Assembly (NCBI GenBank): GCA_027622905.1 | Contig: JAQBVV010000022.1 | Coordinates: 1 to 32,666, forward strand | Direction of reading: 5' to 3' | Length of the DNA: 32,666 bases | DNA from: Acidobacteriota bacterium | GTDB lineage: Bacteria; Acidobacteriota; Vicinamibacteria; Vicinamibacterales; UBA2999 | Part shown: piece after piece, positions 8,999 through 16,882 of the stretch | Layout of the letters: each line of letters starts with the position of its first letter | How positions within the stretch are numbered: position 1 is the stretch's first letter | Notes under the pieces: generated by a model | Seen by the model: the letters and a program-made list of their open reading frames with translations, nothing else | Database searches by the model: none | Told to the model about the DNA's origin: nothing | Position numbers and translations under genes: made by a program

Positions 8999-9335
8999 CT
9001 GATCGGTTTCGGGCGGCTCGTCCGGTGCTTGATGGCGCTGGGCGGGCCGCCTGCGCTGTCCTTCGTCCCCGCACGCCGCCCGGTCCTCGGGCGGTCCCGA
9101 ACCCGCTCCCACTCGATTTCGACGGTGGCGACGGGCCTCTGCGCCTTCTCGCGCGTCCAACCAAGCTGCGGAGGGCGTGTGCTGGGAGGTCGGCGCCGGA
9201 ACGGCGCCGATGCCACCGCCCACCGAGAGACGAGCGGTTCTTGGCAGATCCCCCCTCGACGGTGACCCGTCGAGAGGGCAATGGCTATCTGCCGCGGAAA
9301 GGTGACGCGAGGATCCGCGCGCCTGGCGGCCGCGG

Positions 9336-10259
9336 CTACGGTGTCTGGGTCTTTGCCCTGTCGGCTTCCATCCGTCGGCGGAAGTTCGCCTCGCCAGCTT
9401 CCAGGCCACGCGCCCAGTCCCCGGGTGTCTCCAACAGCGGATGCGGGCGCACACCAGCCTTCATCGCGTCGATCTTGCCTTCGAACGCCCCCTGCGGATG
9501 GCCGGGCAGCAGGATGTCTGGATTCAGCAGGCGCAGCTTGCTGAACGTCTCAAGCGTGATTTCTGCAACATCAGGGAAATCGGGATTGCCGACGACGAGT
9601 GGGCCGCCGTTGGGCGTACGGCCTCCCGGGAAGACCACGTTGTAGAAGCGCCCGCCGTCCTCGACGTTGGTGACCCATGTCGTTGCCCCCGGGGTATGAC
9701 CTGCTGTCAACATCGCGCGGAGCGTCGTGCCGCCCAGCGAGACGGTGTCGCCGTCTTCGAGCACGCGCGCCACGGGCGCGGCGGGCCAGTCGTGATACTG
9801 GACCGGCGAGATGTCCATGCCGGATTCGATCGCCTGGGCATCGAGACCCATCGCCATGATGCTGGCGCCCGTCGCCCTCTGCATCTCCGCGTGCCCACCG
9901 ACGTGATCCACATGGGCGTGGCTGGAAATGATGATTTCGATGTCACTGAGCTGGAATCCGAGCGTTTCGATGTTGGTTCGCACGACGTCATGCATCTGAG
10001 GCATGCCCGTGTCGAACAGGATGTGCCCTTCCGGCGTCGTGATCAGATACGACGAGATGTTCTGAGCACCCACGTAGTAAATATTGCCCAGAATCTTGAA
10101 CGGCTCGGCGGGCTCGCTGTACGGTCCCTTGATCGCTGCGTCCTGCTCCGCGCCGACGAATCCTGAGGTTTCGCCGCCGAGATATCCAGGGGTTTGCGCC
10201 GACACCCCGACCACTATCGCTACCGCCGCCACACTCACAACACTTGCCAGTCTTCGCAT
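9336..10259 (-). CDS. Subclass B3-like metallo-beta-lactamase-fold hydrolase
   Basis: Start chosen at MRRLASVVSV (10259), behind SD agggaggg; signal peptide; HAHVDH, GHTPG and LPGHPQG metal ligand motifs. Confidence 0.85.
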   Translation of the reverse strand: MRRLASVVSVAAVAIVVGVSAQTPGYLGGETSGFVGAEQDAAIKGPYSEPAEPFKILGNIYYVGAQNISSYLITTPEGHILFDTGMPQMHDVVRTNIETLGFQLSDIEIIISSHAHVDHVGGHAEMQRATGASIMAMGLDAQAIESGMDISPVQYHDWPAAPVARVLEDGDTVSLGGTTLRAMLTAGHTPGATTWVTNVEDGGRFYNVVFPGGRTPNGGPLVVGNPDFPDVAEITLETFSKLRLLNPDILLPGHPQGAFEGKIDAMKAGVRPHPLLETPGDWARGLEAGEANFRRRMEADRAKTQTP

Positions 10260-10347
10260 GATCCCTCCCTGCTGGACTCTAGCTCGAACCGGGCGCGCGA
10301 TCAACGCCCGGACGCGAGAGGCGCGCCCACACTACAATATCGGCCCT

Positions 10348-11919
10348 ATGGAAATCCCACTGACCCCGATGGAGTTCGCGCACCGAGCCCGGCGCCTGTA
10401 CGCTGACCGCGAGGCTGTCATCGACGGAACGCTCAGGCTGACCTACGGCCAGTTCTTCGATCGCTGTGACCGCTGGTCCGCCGTGCTGCAAAGCCTTGGC
10501 GTGCAGCCTCGAGACCGCGTCGTCTATATCGCGCCGAATACGCACGCGCAACTGGAGTCGTTCTACGCTGTGCCCCAAATCGGGGCGGTACTGGTGCCGC
10601 TGAACTATCGGCTGACGCCAGACGATTTCGCGTACATGATCGAGCACAGTGGCGCGTGCGTCGTCTGCGTCCACGAAGACTACCTGGATGCCGTCGACGG
10701 GATTCGCGATCGGCTGACGGGCGTGCAGCACTTCGTGGCGCTGGAAGGTTCCCGATCCGGCTGGCTCGATTACGAAGCGACGCTCGCCGCGGCGGAGCCG
10801 ACGTTCACTGCGGCGGAGATCAGCGAGCGTGACCTGCTCACGATCAACTACACAAGTGGAACGACGTCGCGGCCGAAGGGCGTGATGATCACCCACCGGA
10901 ACGCGTACATGAACGCGGTCGGGACGCTGATCCATCTGCCGATGACACCGGGCGACCGCTATTTGTGGACGTTGCCGATGTTTCATGCCAACGGGTGGAC
11001 GTTCACCTGGATCGTCACGGCGGTCGGCGCGGCCCACGTGTGCGTGCGAAAGATCGATCCGGTCGCGACGATCCAGCTCATGGCCACGGAATCCGCGACG
11101 ATGCTGTGCGCCGCGCCAACCGTGCTGATCGCACTGGCCAACGCACCTGAAGAGGCCCGGCGACAGGCGCCATCTGGATTGCGAGTGGTGACGGCCGGGG
11201 CGCCGCCTGCCGCGGCGACCATCCAGCGGCTGGAAGGAGACCTTGGCTGGACCGTCACCCAGGTCTACGGCCTCACCGAAACGGCGCCGTTCATCACCGT
11301 CTGCGAGCCGAGACCTGAGCACTCCGCGCTGTCTGTTGAAGCGCGCGCAGGTATCAAGGCGCGACAGGGCGTCGAACTGGTCACGTCCGGCGAACTCCGG
11401 GTCGTGGATGATGAGGGGCGCGACGTGCCGCACGATGGCCAGGCCCTCGGCGAGATCATCGTCCGTGGCAACGTCGTCATGGAGGGTTACTACAACGACC
11501 CACAGGCGACGGCCGCCGCCATTCGGGACGGGTGGTTTCATTCCGGCGACGCGGCCGTCGTGCACGCTGATGGTTACGCGGAGATCCGCGACCGCTTCAA
11601 GGATGTCATTATCAGCGGCGGCGAGAACATCTCATCCGTGGAAGTGGAGGGCGCCCTCATGCGCCACCCGGCGGTGCAGGAGGTTGGCGTGGTCGGCGTG
11701 CCTCACGAGCGCTGGGGTGAGGCCCCTCACGCGTTTGTCGTGCTGAAGCAGGGCGAGACGGCGACCGGGCAAGAGCTGATCGACTTCGCCCGAGACAGCC
11801 TCGCGCATTTCAAGGCGCCCCATGCGGTCACGTTCATCAAGGAATTGCCGAAAACCGCGACCGGGAAGATACAGAAGTACGTTCTCAGAGCTGGCAAAGC
11901 CGCTATCGCTGCGCAGTAG
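10348..11919 (+). CDS. Acyl-CoA synthetase (AMP-forming; fatty-acid/long-chain type)
   Basis: LTINYTSGTTSRPKGVMITHRN, QVYGLTETAP, GWFHSGDAAVVHADGYAEIRDRFKDVIISGGENISSVEVE, KTATGKIQK. ORF track start 10084 rejected; MEIPLTPMEFA at 10348 preferred. Confidence 0.92.
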   Translation: MEIPLTPMEFAHRARRLYADREAVIDGTLRLTYGQFFDRCDRWSAVLQSLGVQPRDRVVYIAPNTHAQLESFYAVPQIGAVLVPLNYRLTPDDFAYMIEHSGACVVCVHEDYLDAVDGIRDRLTGVQHFVALEGSRSGWLDYEATLAAAEPTFTAAEISERDLLTINYTSGTTSRPKGVMITHRNAYMNAVGTLIHLPMTPGDRYLWTLPMFHANGWTFTWIVTAVGAAHVCVRKIDPVATIQLMATESATMLCAAPTVLIALANAPEEARRQAPSGLRVVTAGAPPAAATIQRLEGDLGWTVTQVYGLTETAPFITVCEPRPEHSALSVEARAGIKARQGVELVTSGELRVVDDEGRDVPHDGQALGEIIVRGNVVMEGYYNDPQATAAAIRDGWFHSGDAAVVHADGYAEIRDRFKDVIISGGENISSVEVEGALMRHPAVQEVGVVGVPHERWGEAPHAFVVLKQGETATGQELIDFARDSLAHFKAPHAVTFIKELPKTATGKIQKYVLRAGKAAIAAQ

Positions 11920-11958
11920 TCGATCCCTGGATGCTCCCCAGGACGGCCGTCACGCTGA

Positions 11959-12735
11959 CTACCCGGCTACGAGCGCTGGCAGGTCCGTCACCGCGCGAAT
12001 GATGTGAGCCGCCGGGAAGCCCAGTTCCTCCTGCGGTTCAGCGGCATTTCGCTGGATCCAGAACGTCGTCAAGCCGGCAGATCCGGCGCCCGCGATGTCC
12101 CACGAATTGGACGAAACGAAGCCGATGCCGCTCTGTGGTCCAGGCAGGTGCTTCTGGATGAGGCCGTAGACTTCCGGCTTCGGCTTGAAGACCTTGATGT
12201 CCTCGATGCTGATGATGTCGTCCAGAATCGTGTCGATACCCGCGCTTGCGGCGGCAGCCTGGAGCATCTTGGGCTCGCCGTTTGACATGATGGCGACCCG
12301 GAGCCCTGCCTGTTTCAGCGCCTCAAGTCCTGGCTTGACGTCAGGGAACGCCGTGAGGGTCAGATAGGCGTCCATGAGCCGCTGACGCTTGGCTGTCGTC
12401 AAGTCCAGTCCAAGGCTCTTGGCGGCGTAGACAAGGCCGTCCTCGGTCACTTGCCAGAATGTGGCGTGCCGACCCATCAAGCTGCGCAGGGTGCTGTATT
12501 GCAGCTGCTTGGCGCGCCAAAGTTGTGTCAGCGGCGCCCCCTGCCCAGGGAAGAGCTCTTCAGACAGCGCGCCCACCGAGTACACGTCGAACAGGGTTCC
12601 GTAGGCGTCAAATGCCAGCGTCGTGATGCCAGTTGGTCGCGCCGACTGTGCCCCGAGGCCGAGCGGAGAGGCGATTCTGGCTGCGGCCGCCGCACCGCCC
12701 ACTACTTTCACGAATTCCCGTCGAGTTGTCATCAT
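11959..12735 (-). CDS. Haloacid dehalogenase type II-like (HAD superfamily) with Tat-type signal
   Basis: MMTTRREFVKVVGGAAAAA leader; LAFDAYGTLFDVYSV, IMSNGEPKML, KVFKPKPEVY, FVSSNSWDIAGA motifs; start at 12735. Confidence 0.85.
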   Translation of the reverse strand: MMTTRREFVKVVGGAAAAARIASPLGLGAQSARPTGITTLAFDAYGTLFDVYSVGALSEELFPGQGAPLTQLWRAKQLQYSTLRSLMGRHATFWQVTEDGLVYAAKSLGLDLTTAKRQRLMDAYLTLTAFPDVKPGLEALKQAGLRVAIMSNGEPKMLQAAAASAGIDTILDDIISIEDIKVFKPKPEVYGLIQKHLPGPQSGIGFVSSNSWDIAGAGSAGLTTFWIQRNAAEPQEELGFPAAHIIRAVTDLPALVAG

Positions 12736-12901
12736 GCGGTCCCCTGAGGTGATTGGTGGCGAGCCCAAAAGCTATCACAGGCCGACGTGGTGGACCAGGC
12801 TGGCTCTGGCGGCAGACCGGAGCCGCCGGGACCGCTCCACATGTAAACACTCCTGCGGCCGCTGACGTAGGATTTACTGTTGGGCGGCGGACCGATCTTC
12901 A

Positions 12902-15163
12902 GTGGGTCCTCGCTCCCTCACGCTACTTTTCACGCTGCTTTTACTGAGAATCTTCTTTCATGCCGAATTCCCGATTGATGCCGTTTGGGCGGTGATCTGC
13001 ACCACATTATTATTATTCCTGGTCGCCGGAATGGCGCCCTCTGTTCTGGCGCAGGAGCCTGATGGTGAGCGTCCCACATTTGGTGAGCGGCCCATAGGGA
13101 CTGCCGGCCGGGTCGCCGACGCCCCCGTCATCGACGGCGTGCTCGACGATCGCGCCTGGGAGGGCGCAGAGGTGCTCAGTGGCTTCACGCAGTCCGAGCC
13201 GTTCCAGGGCCAGCCTGCTTCCCTGAACACCGACGTGCGGATCGTGTACGACGACGAAGCGCTGTATGTCTCAGCCGTGATGCACGACAGCGACCCGTCC
13301 CGGATCGTCACAACCGACACGCGGCGGGATTCCAGTCTGAACGACATGGATTCGTTCCAGATCATTCTGGACACGTACCACGACCAGCAGAATGGCTCCG
13401 TGTTCGGCACCAACGCTGCCGGCGTCCAGTACGACGCGCAGGTACGCAATCAGGGCAGAGCCGAAGACAGCTGGGACGGCAGCTGGGACGTGATGACCAG
13501 CGTCACCGAGACGGGATGGTCTGCCGAGTTTCGGATTCCCCTGCGCACGCTGCGCTACGGCCCGGCGCCGCAGACCTGGGGCGTGAACTTCCAGCGAAAC
13601 ATCCAGCGCACCCGCGAGCGGACTTACTGGGCGCCCATCCCGCAGGTATTCGATCTTGAACGCTTGTCCTCGGCCGGCGAGCTGCGCAATCTCGCGCTGC
13701 AGGCCCCGCGAAATTTCAAGGTCCTGCCCTACGTGGTCAGTTCCGCGAACCGCAGCTTCGGTCAGGGAGCTACGACGGGGTATAACGGCGACATCGGCTT
13801 CGACGCCAAGTTCGGCATCACGCCCAGCCTCAACCTGGATGCGACCTACAACACCGACTTCGCCCAGGTCGAGGTGGATAACGAGCAGATCAATCTCACG
13901 CGGTTCAATTTGCGCTTTCCAGAGAAGCGGCCGTTCTTCCTGGAGAACTCTGGTCTGTTCAGGGTCGGCAAGGGCAATGAGCTGGATCTCTTCTTCAGCC
14001 GCAGAATCGGTATCAGCGACGGCGGCCTCGTGCCGATCATCGGCGGCGGCCGTCTGAGCGGCAAGGTCAGCGGCGTGAATGTGGGTGTCCTCAACATGCA
14101 GACCGATGCGGTCGGCAGCACGCCGGGCAACAACTACTCGGTGCTGCGGGCGAGTCGCGAGGTACGGGGCCGGTCGGGGTTCGGGTTCATGTTCGTCAAC
14201 CGCGCGGGGACCGGATCGTTCGCTCAGTCGGACGATTGGAACCGGACGTGGGCCGGCGACGCGCGACTTGGGCTCGGCGAGGCTTTCACGACATCGGGTT
14301 TCATCGCGCGCACGGAAACGCCGGGGCGTGCGGGACGTGCCTACGCCTACAACATTGATACGGGCTGGGACGACGGCCAGCACAGCGCGCGGGTTGAGTA
14401 TGGCGTGACGGGTGAGGCGTTCAATCCCGAGGTGGGCTTCGTACAAAAGACCGGCGGCTATCGTCGCTACGCGATTCGACTCCAGGAGACGATGAGACAG
14501 GACGCCATCCGGGCGCTCGGCTTCCGGGAGTTTCTTCCGCACGTCAACTACACTCGCTACGAGAACATTGACGGTGGTCTGCTCACCGCCGATCTGCACG
14601 TGGACAATCACTGGGACTGGGAGAACGGCAACTTCTTTTCGGTGGCGCTGAACGGTTCCTGGGAGGGTGTGAGCGAGCCGTTCGAGGTGTATCCAGGCAT
14701 CATCGTACCTGTGGGCGACCACGGCGGCCTGAGCGCCGGGATACGGCTGAACAGCGACGTACGCAAGCCGGTCTCCGGCCGTGTGCAGTGGGACATCGGC
14801 CGGTTCCTCAACGGCGATGAGAGTAGTCCCCGGTTGACGGTGCTGCTCCGCGACAGCGGGCGGCTGTCGGTCGACACGACCTGGACGCACAGGTCGATCA
14901 CGCTTCCACAGGGGGCGTTTCGCACGAACCTTGGAAACATGCGCGTGACCTACAATTTCACGCCGTCCGTGTTCGTCCAGAGCTTGCTGCAGTACAACGA
15001 TCGGTCGGAGCGATGGTCGACGAATCTGCGATTCCACTGGCTGGAGACCGCCGGGACTGGCCTGTTCGTGGTCTACAACGATACGGAAAGCCTGAACGGG
15101 CTCGGTCCCGTCAACCGCGTGTTCGTCGTGAAGTATGTCAGGCAGTTCGACCTGCTGAACTAG
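12902..15163 (+). CDS. CBM9-like N-domain plus DUF5916-type outer-membrane beta-barrel protein
   Basis: APVIDGVLDDRAWEGAEVLSGFTQSEPFQGQPASLNTDVRIVYDDEALYVSA; barrel-like C-terminus (FVVKYVRQFDLLN). Exact start uncertain. Confidence 0.85.
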   Translation: MGPRSLTLLFTLLLLRIFFHAEFPIDAVWAVICTTLLLFLVAGMAPSVLAQEPDGERPTFGERPIGTAGRVADAPVIDGVLDDRAWEGAEVLSGFTQSEPFQGQPASLNTDVRIVYDDEALYVSAVMHDSDPSRIVTTDTRRDSSLNDMDSFQIILDTYHDQQNGSVFGTNAAGVQYDAQVRNQGRAEDSWDGSWDVMTSVTETGWSAEFRIPLRTLRYGPAPQTWGVNFQRNIQRTRERTYWAPIPQVFDLERLSSAGELRNLALQAPRNFKVLPYVVSSANRSFGQGATTGYNGDIGFDAKFGITPSLNLDATYNTDFAQVEVDNEQINLTRFNLRFPEKRPFFLENSGLFRVGKGNELDLFFSRRIGISDGGLVPIIGGGRLSGKVSGVNVGVLNMQTDAVGSTPGNNYSVLRASREVRGRSGFGFMFVNRAGTGSFAQSDDWNRTWAGDARLGLGEAFTTSGFIARTETPGRAGRAYAYNIDTGWDDGQHSARVEYGVTGEAFNPEVGFVQKTGGYRRYAIRLQETMRQDAIRALGFREFLPHVNYTRYENIDGGLLTADLHVDNHWDWENGNFFSVALNGSWEGVSEPFEVYPGIIVPVGDHGGLSAGIRLNSDVRKPVSGRVQWDIGRFLNGDESSPRLTVLLRDSGRLSVDTTWTHRSITLPQGAFRTNLGNMRVTYNFTPSVFVQSLLQYNDRSERWSTNLRFHWLETAGTGLFVVYNDTESLNGLGPVNRVFVVKYVRQFDLLN

Positions 15164-15199
15164 ACTACAGGACTAACGCGAGCTGGGTGCGAGCGTGTC

Positions 15200-15203
15200 C
15201 TAG
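15200..15203. repeat. Left target-site duplication CTAG
   Basis: CTAG abuts the left IR; identical CTAG abuts the right IR at 16883-16886. Confidence 0.75.
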
Positions 15204-16882
15204 CCTGCATTATTCACAAGCGCGCGTGAATCGGTAGAAACACAAACGCCTCCACGTGGTACAAAGCCGTTACCACACCACGAGCTTTTTTCCACGGGAG
15301 GCGCCTGCGTTGAACGAGCCGACGATAACACAGACTGTTCTGTTTCCAGACCTGGCGGATCGCCCCCTGCTCGCCAGCTTTGAGCAGCCCCACGCCAGCT
15401 CGGACGGCGGGGCGATCTTGCTCAAAGCCGCCGACCGCCAACTGGGTCTGCTGGCCGCCTTGACCGCGACAGTCCCCGATGCGCGCGCGGCGGCGCGCGT
15501 GACGCACGGTGTCGGCGATCTGATCGCGCAGCGCGTCTTTGCGATCGCCTGTGGGCATCCCGACGGCAATGATGCGGACCGCCTGGCGGACGATCCGATC
15601 CACAAACTGCTGCTGGGGCGCGACCCGATCGCCGGCGGCCGCTTGGCGTCGCAGCCGACGATCTCGCGCTTCGAGCACACGGCCGCCCCGCGGAGGCTGC
15701 TCGCCATGAGCCACGCGCTCGCCGACACGGTCATTGCCCGGCATCGCCGCCGGCGACGCGGCGTCCGCCGCATCACGATTGATCTCGATGTCACCGAGGA
15801 CCAGACGCATGGGGCACAGCAGCTCACCTTCTTCAATGGCTTCTACGATCACTGGTGCTATCTGCCGCTCGTGGCGACGCTGACCTTTGACGACGAAGCG
15901 CGGCAATACCTCGTCGCCGCGATCCTCCGTCCCGGCAACGCGGCGGGGACGGCCGGCGCGGTGAGCCTGCTGCAGCGGCTGCTCCCGAAACTCCGGCGCG
16001 CGTTTTCGGGCGCCCGGCTCCGCGTCCGGCTCGATGGCGGCTTTGCCACTCCGGCCGTCTTCGCCTTCTTGGAGGCCGCCGGAGTCGAGTATGTCGTCGC
16101 CATGGCGGGGAACGCGGTCCTCGCGCGACATGCCGAGCCGTCGCTGGCGCCGCTCCGCGCGGTCGTCGCGACCACGCAGGAGACGGCGACGACCTATGCG
16201 GAGGGGGTCTATCAAGCGGGCACCTGGGCGGCGCCTCGGCGCACAATCATCAAAGCCGAAGTGGTGTGGCACCACGGGCGGGCGCCCCGGGATAACCCGC
16301 GCTTTGTCATCACGAATCTGCGCCAGACGCCCCAATGGATCTACACCCACGTCTACTGTCCCCGTGGTGACAGTGAGAATCGCCTCAAGGAACTGAAACT
16401 CGCCCTGGCCTTTGGGCGCACCAGTTGCACGCGCTTCTGGGCCAATCAATTGCGCATCACCTTGACGGCGGCGGCGTTCATCCTGTTTCAAGAGCTGCAA
16501 CTACGTGCGGACCGGACCGCCCTCCGCGGCGCGCAGGTCCCGCGGCTGCGGCAGGCGCTGATCACGATCGGAGTGCAGGTCGTGCGCTCCGTCCGCCGGA
16601 TCGTCCTGCATCTCCCGCGATCCCATCCCGACGCCGTCCCGTGGGCGCGCCTAGCCCGCGCGCTCGGCGCCGTGTCCGCGTAACGCACTCGCACGCGTCC
16701 CCCACGAGTCCTCGCGCCGGAGGTGTCGCCGCCGACGTGCCGATCCCATCCCACGCGTCCGTGGCCTGACGCGTCAGGCCGTCAGACCGCCGCCGTCGTC
16801 AGTCAGCCACCGCCCATCAGCGGCGCAGACACTCGGGGCCGCCGCCAGGATCAGAAACTCGCTCACTCGTGAATAATGCAGG
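15204..16882 (+). mobile_element. Complete IS1380-family insertion sequence, approx. 1679 bp
   Basis: Perfect terminal IRs CCTGCATTATTCAC (15204-15217) and GTGAATAATGCAGG (16869-16882), flanked by CTAG on both sides (15200-15203, 16883-16886), enclosing an intact transposase. Confidence 0.92.
15310..16683 (+). CDS. IS1380-family transposase (apparently intact)
   Basis: TTG start behind gggagg SD (GTG at 15256 is the alternative); IDLDVTEDQTHGAQ, VRLDGGFATPAVFAFLEAAGVEYVVAMAGN, CPRGDSENRLKELKLALAFGRTSCTRFWANQLR. Confidence 0.93.
   Translation: MNEPTITQTVLFPDLADRPLLASFEQPHASSDGGAILLKAADRQLGLLAALTATVPDARAAARVTHGVGDLIAQRVFAIACGHPDGNDADRLADDPIHKLLLGRDPIAGGRLASQPTISRFEHTAAPRRLLAMSHALADTVIARHRRRRRGVRRITIDLDVTEDQTHGAQQLTFFNGFYDHWCYLPLVATLTFDDEARQYLVAAILRPGNAAGTAGAVSLLQRLLPKLRRAFSGARLRVRLDGGFATPAVFAFLEAAGVEYVVAMAGNAVLARHAEPSLAPLRAVVATTQETATTYAEGVYQAGTWAAPRRTIIKAEVVWHHGRAPRDNPRFVITNLRQTPQWIYTHVYCPRGDSENRLKELKLALAFGRTSCTRFWANQLRITLTAAAFILFQELQLRADRTALRGAQVPRLRQALITIGVQVVRSVRRIVLHLPRSHPDAVPWARLARALGAVSA

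Noticed and set aside
8240-9454. 404-aa minus-strand ORF across the MFS 3' end and intergenic block
   Set aside because: Low-complexity Arg/Gln/His composition, spans an unrelated coding region, no domain signal.
10279-11565. 428-aa minus-strand ORF opposite the acyl-CoA ligase
   Set aside because: Shadow ORF; the ligase reading frame has all expected motifs.
13271-15037. 588-aa minus-strand ORF opposite the DUF5916 gene
   Set aside because: High-GC shadow ORF with no recognisable motif; the opposite strand encodes a coherent protein family.
15214-16500. 428-aa minus-strand ORF inside the IS
   Set aside because: Antisense to the intact transposase; Arg/Gly/Asp-rich shadow ORF composition.
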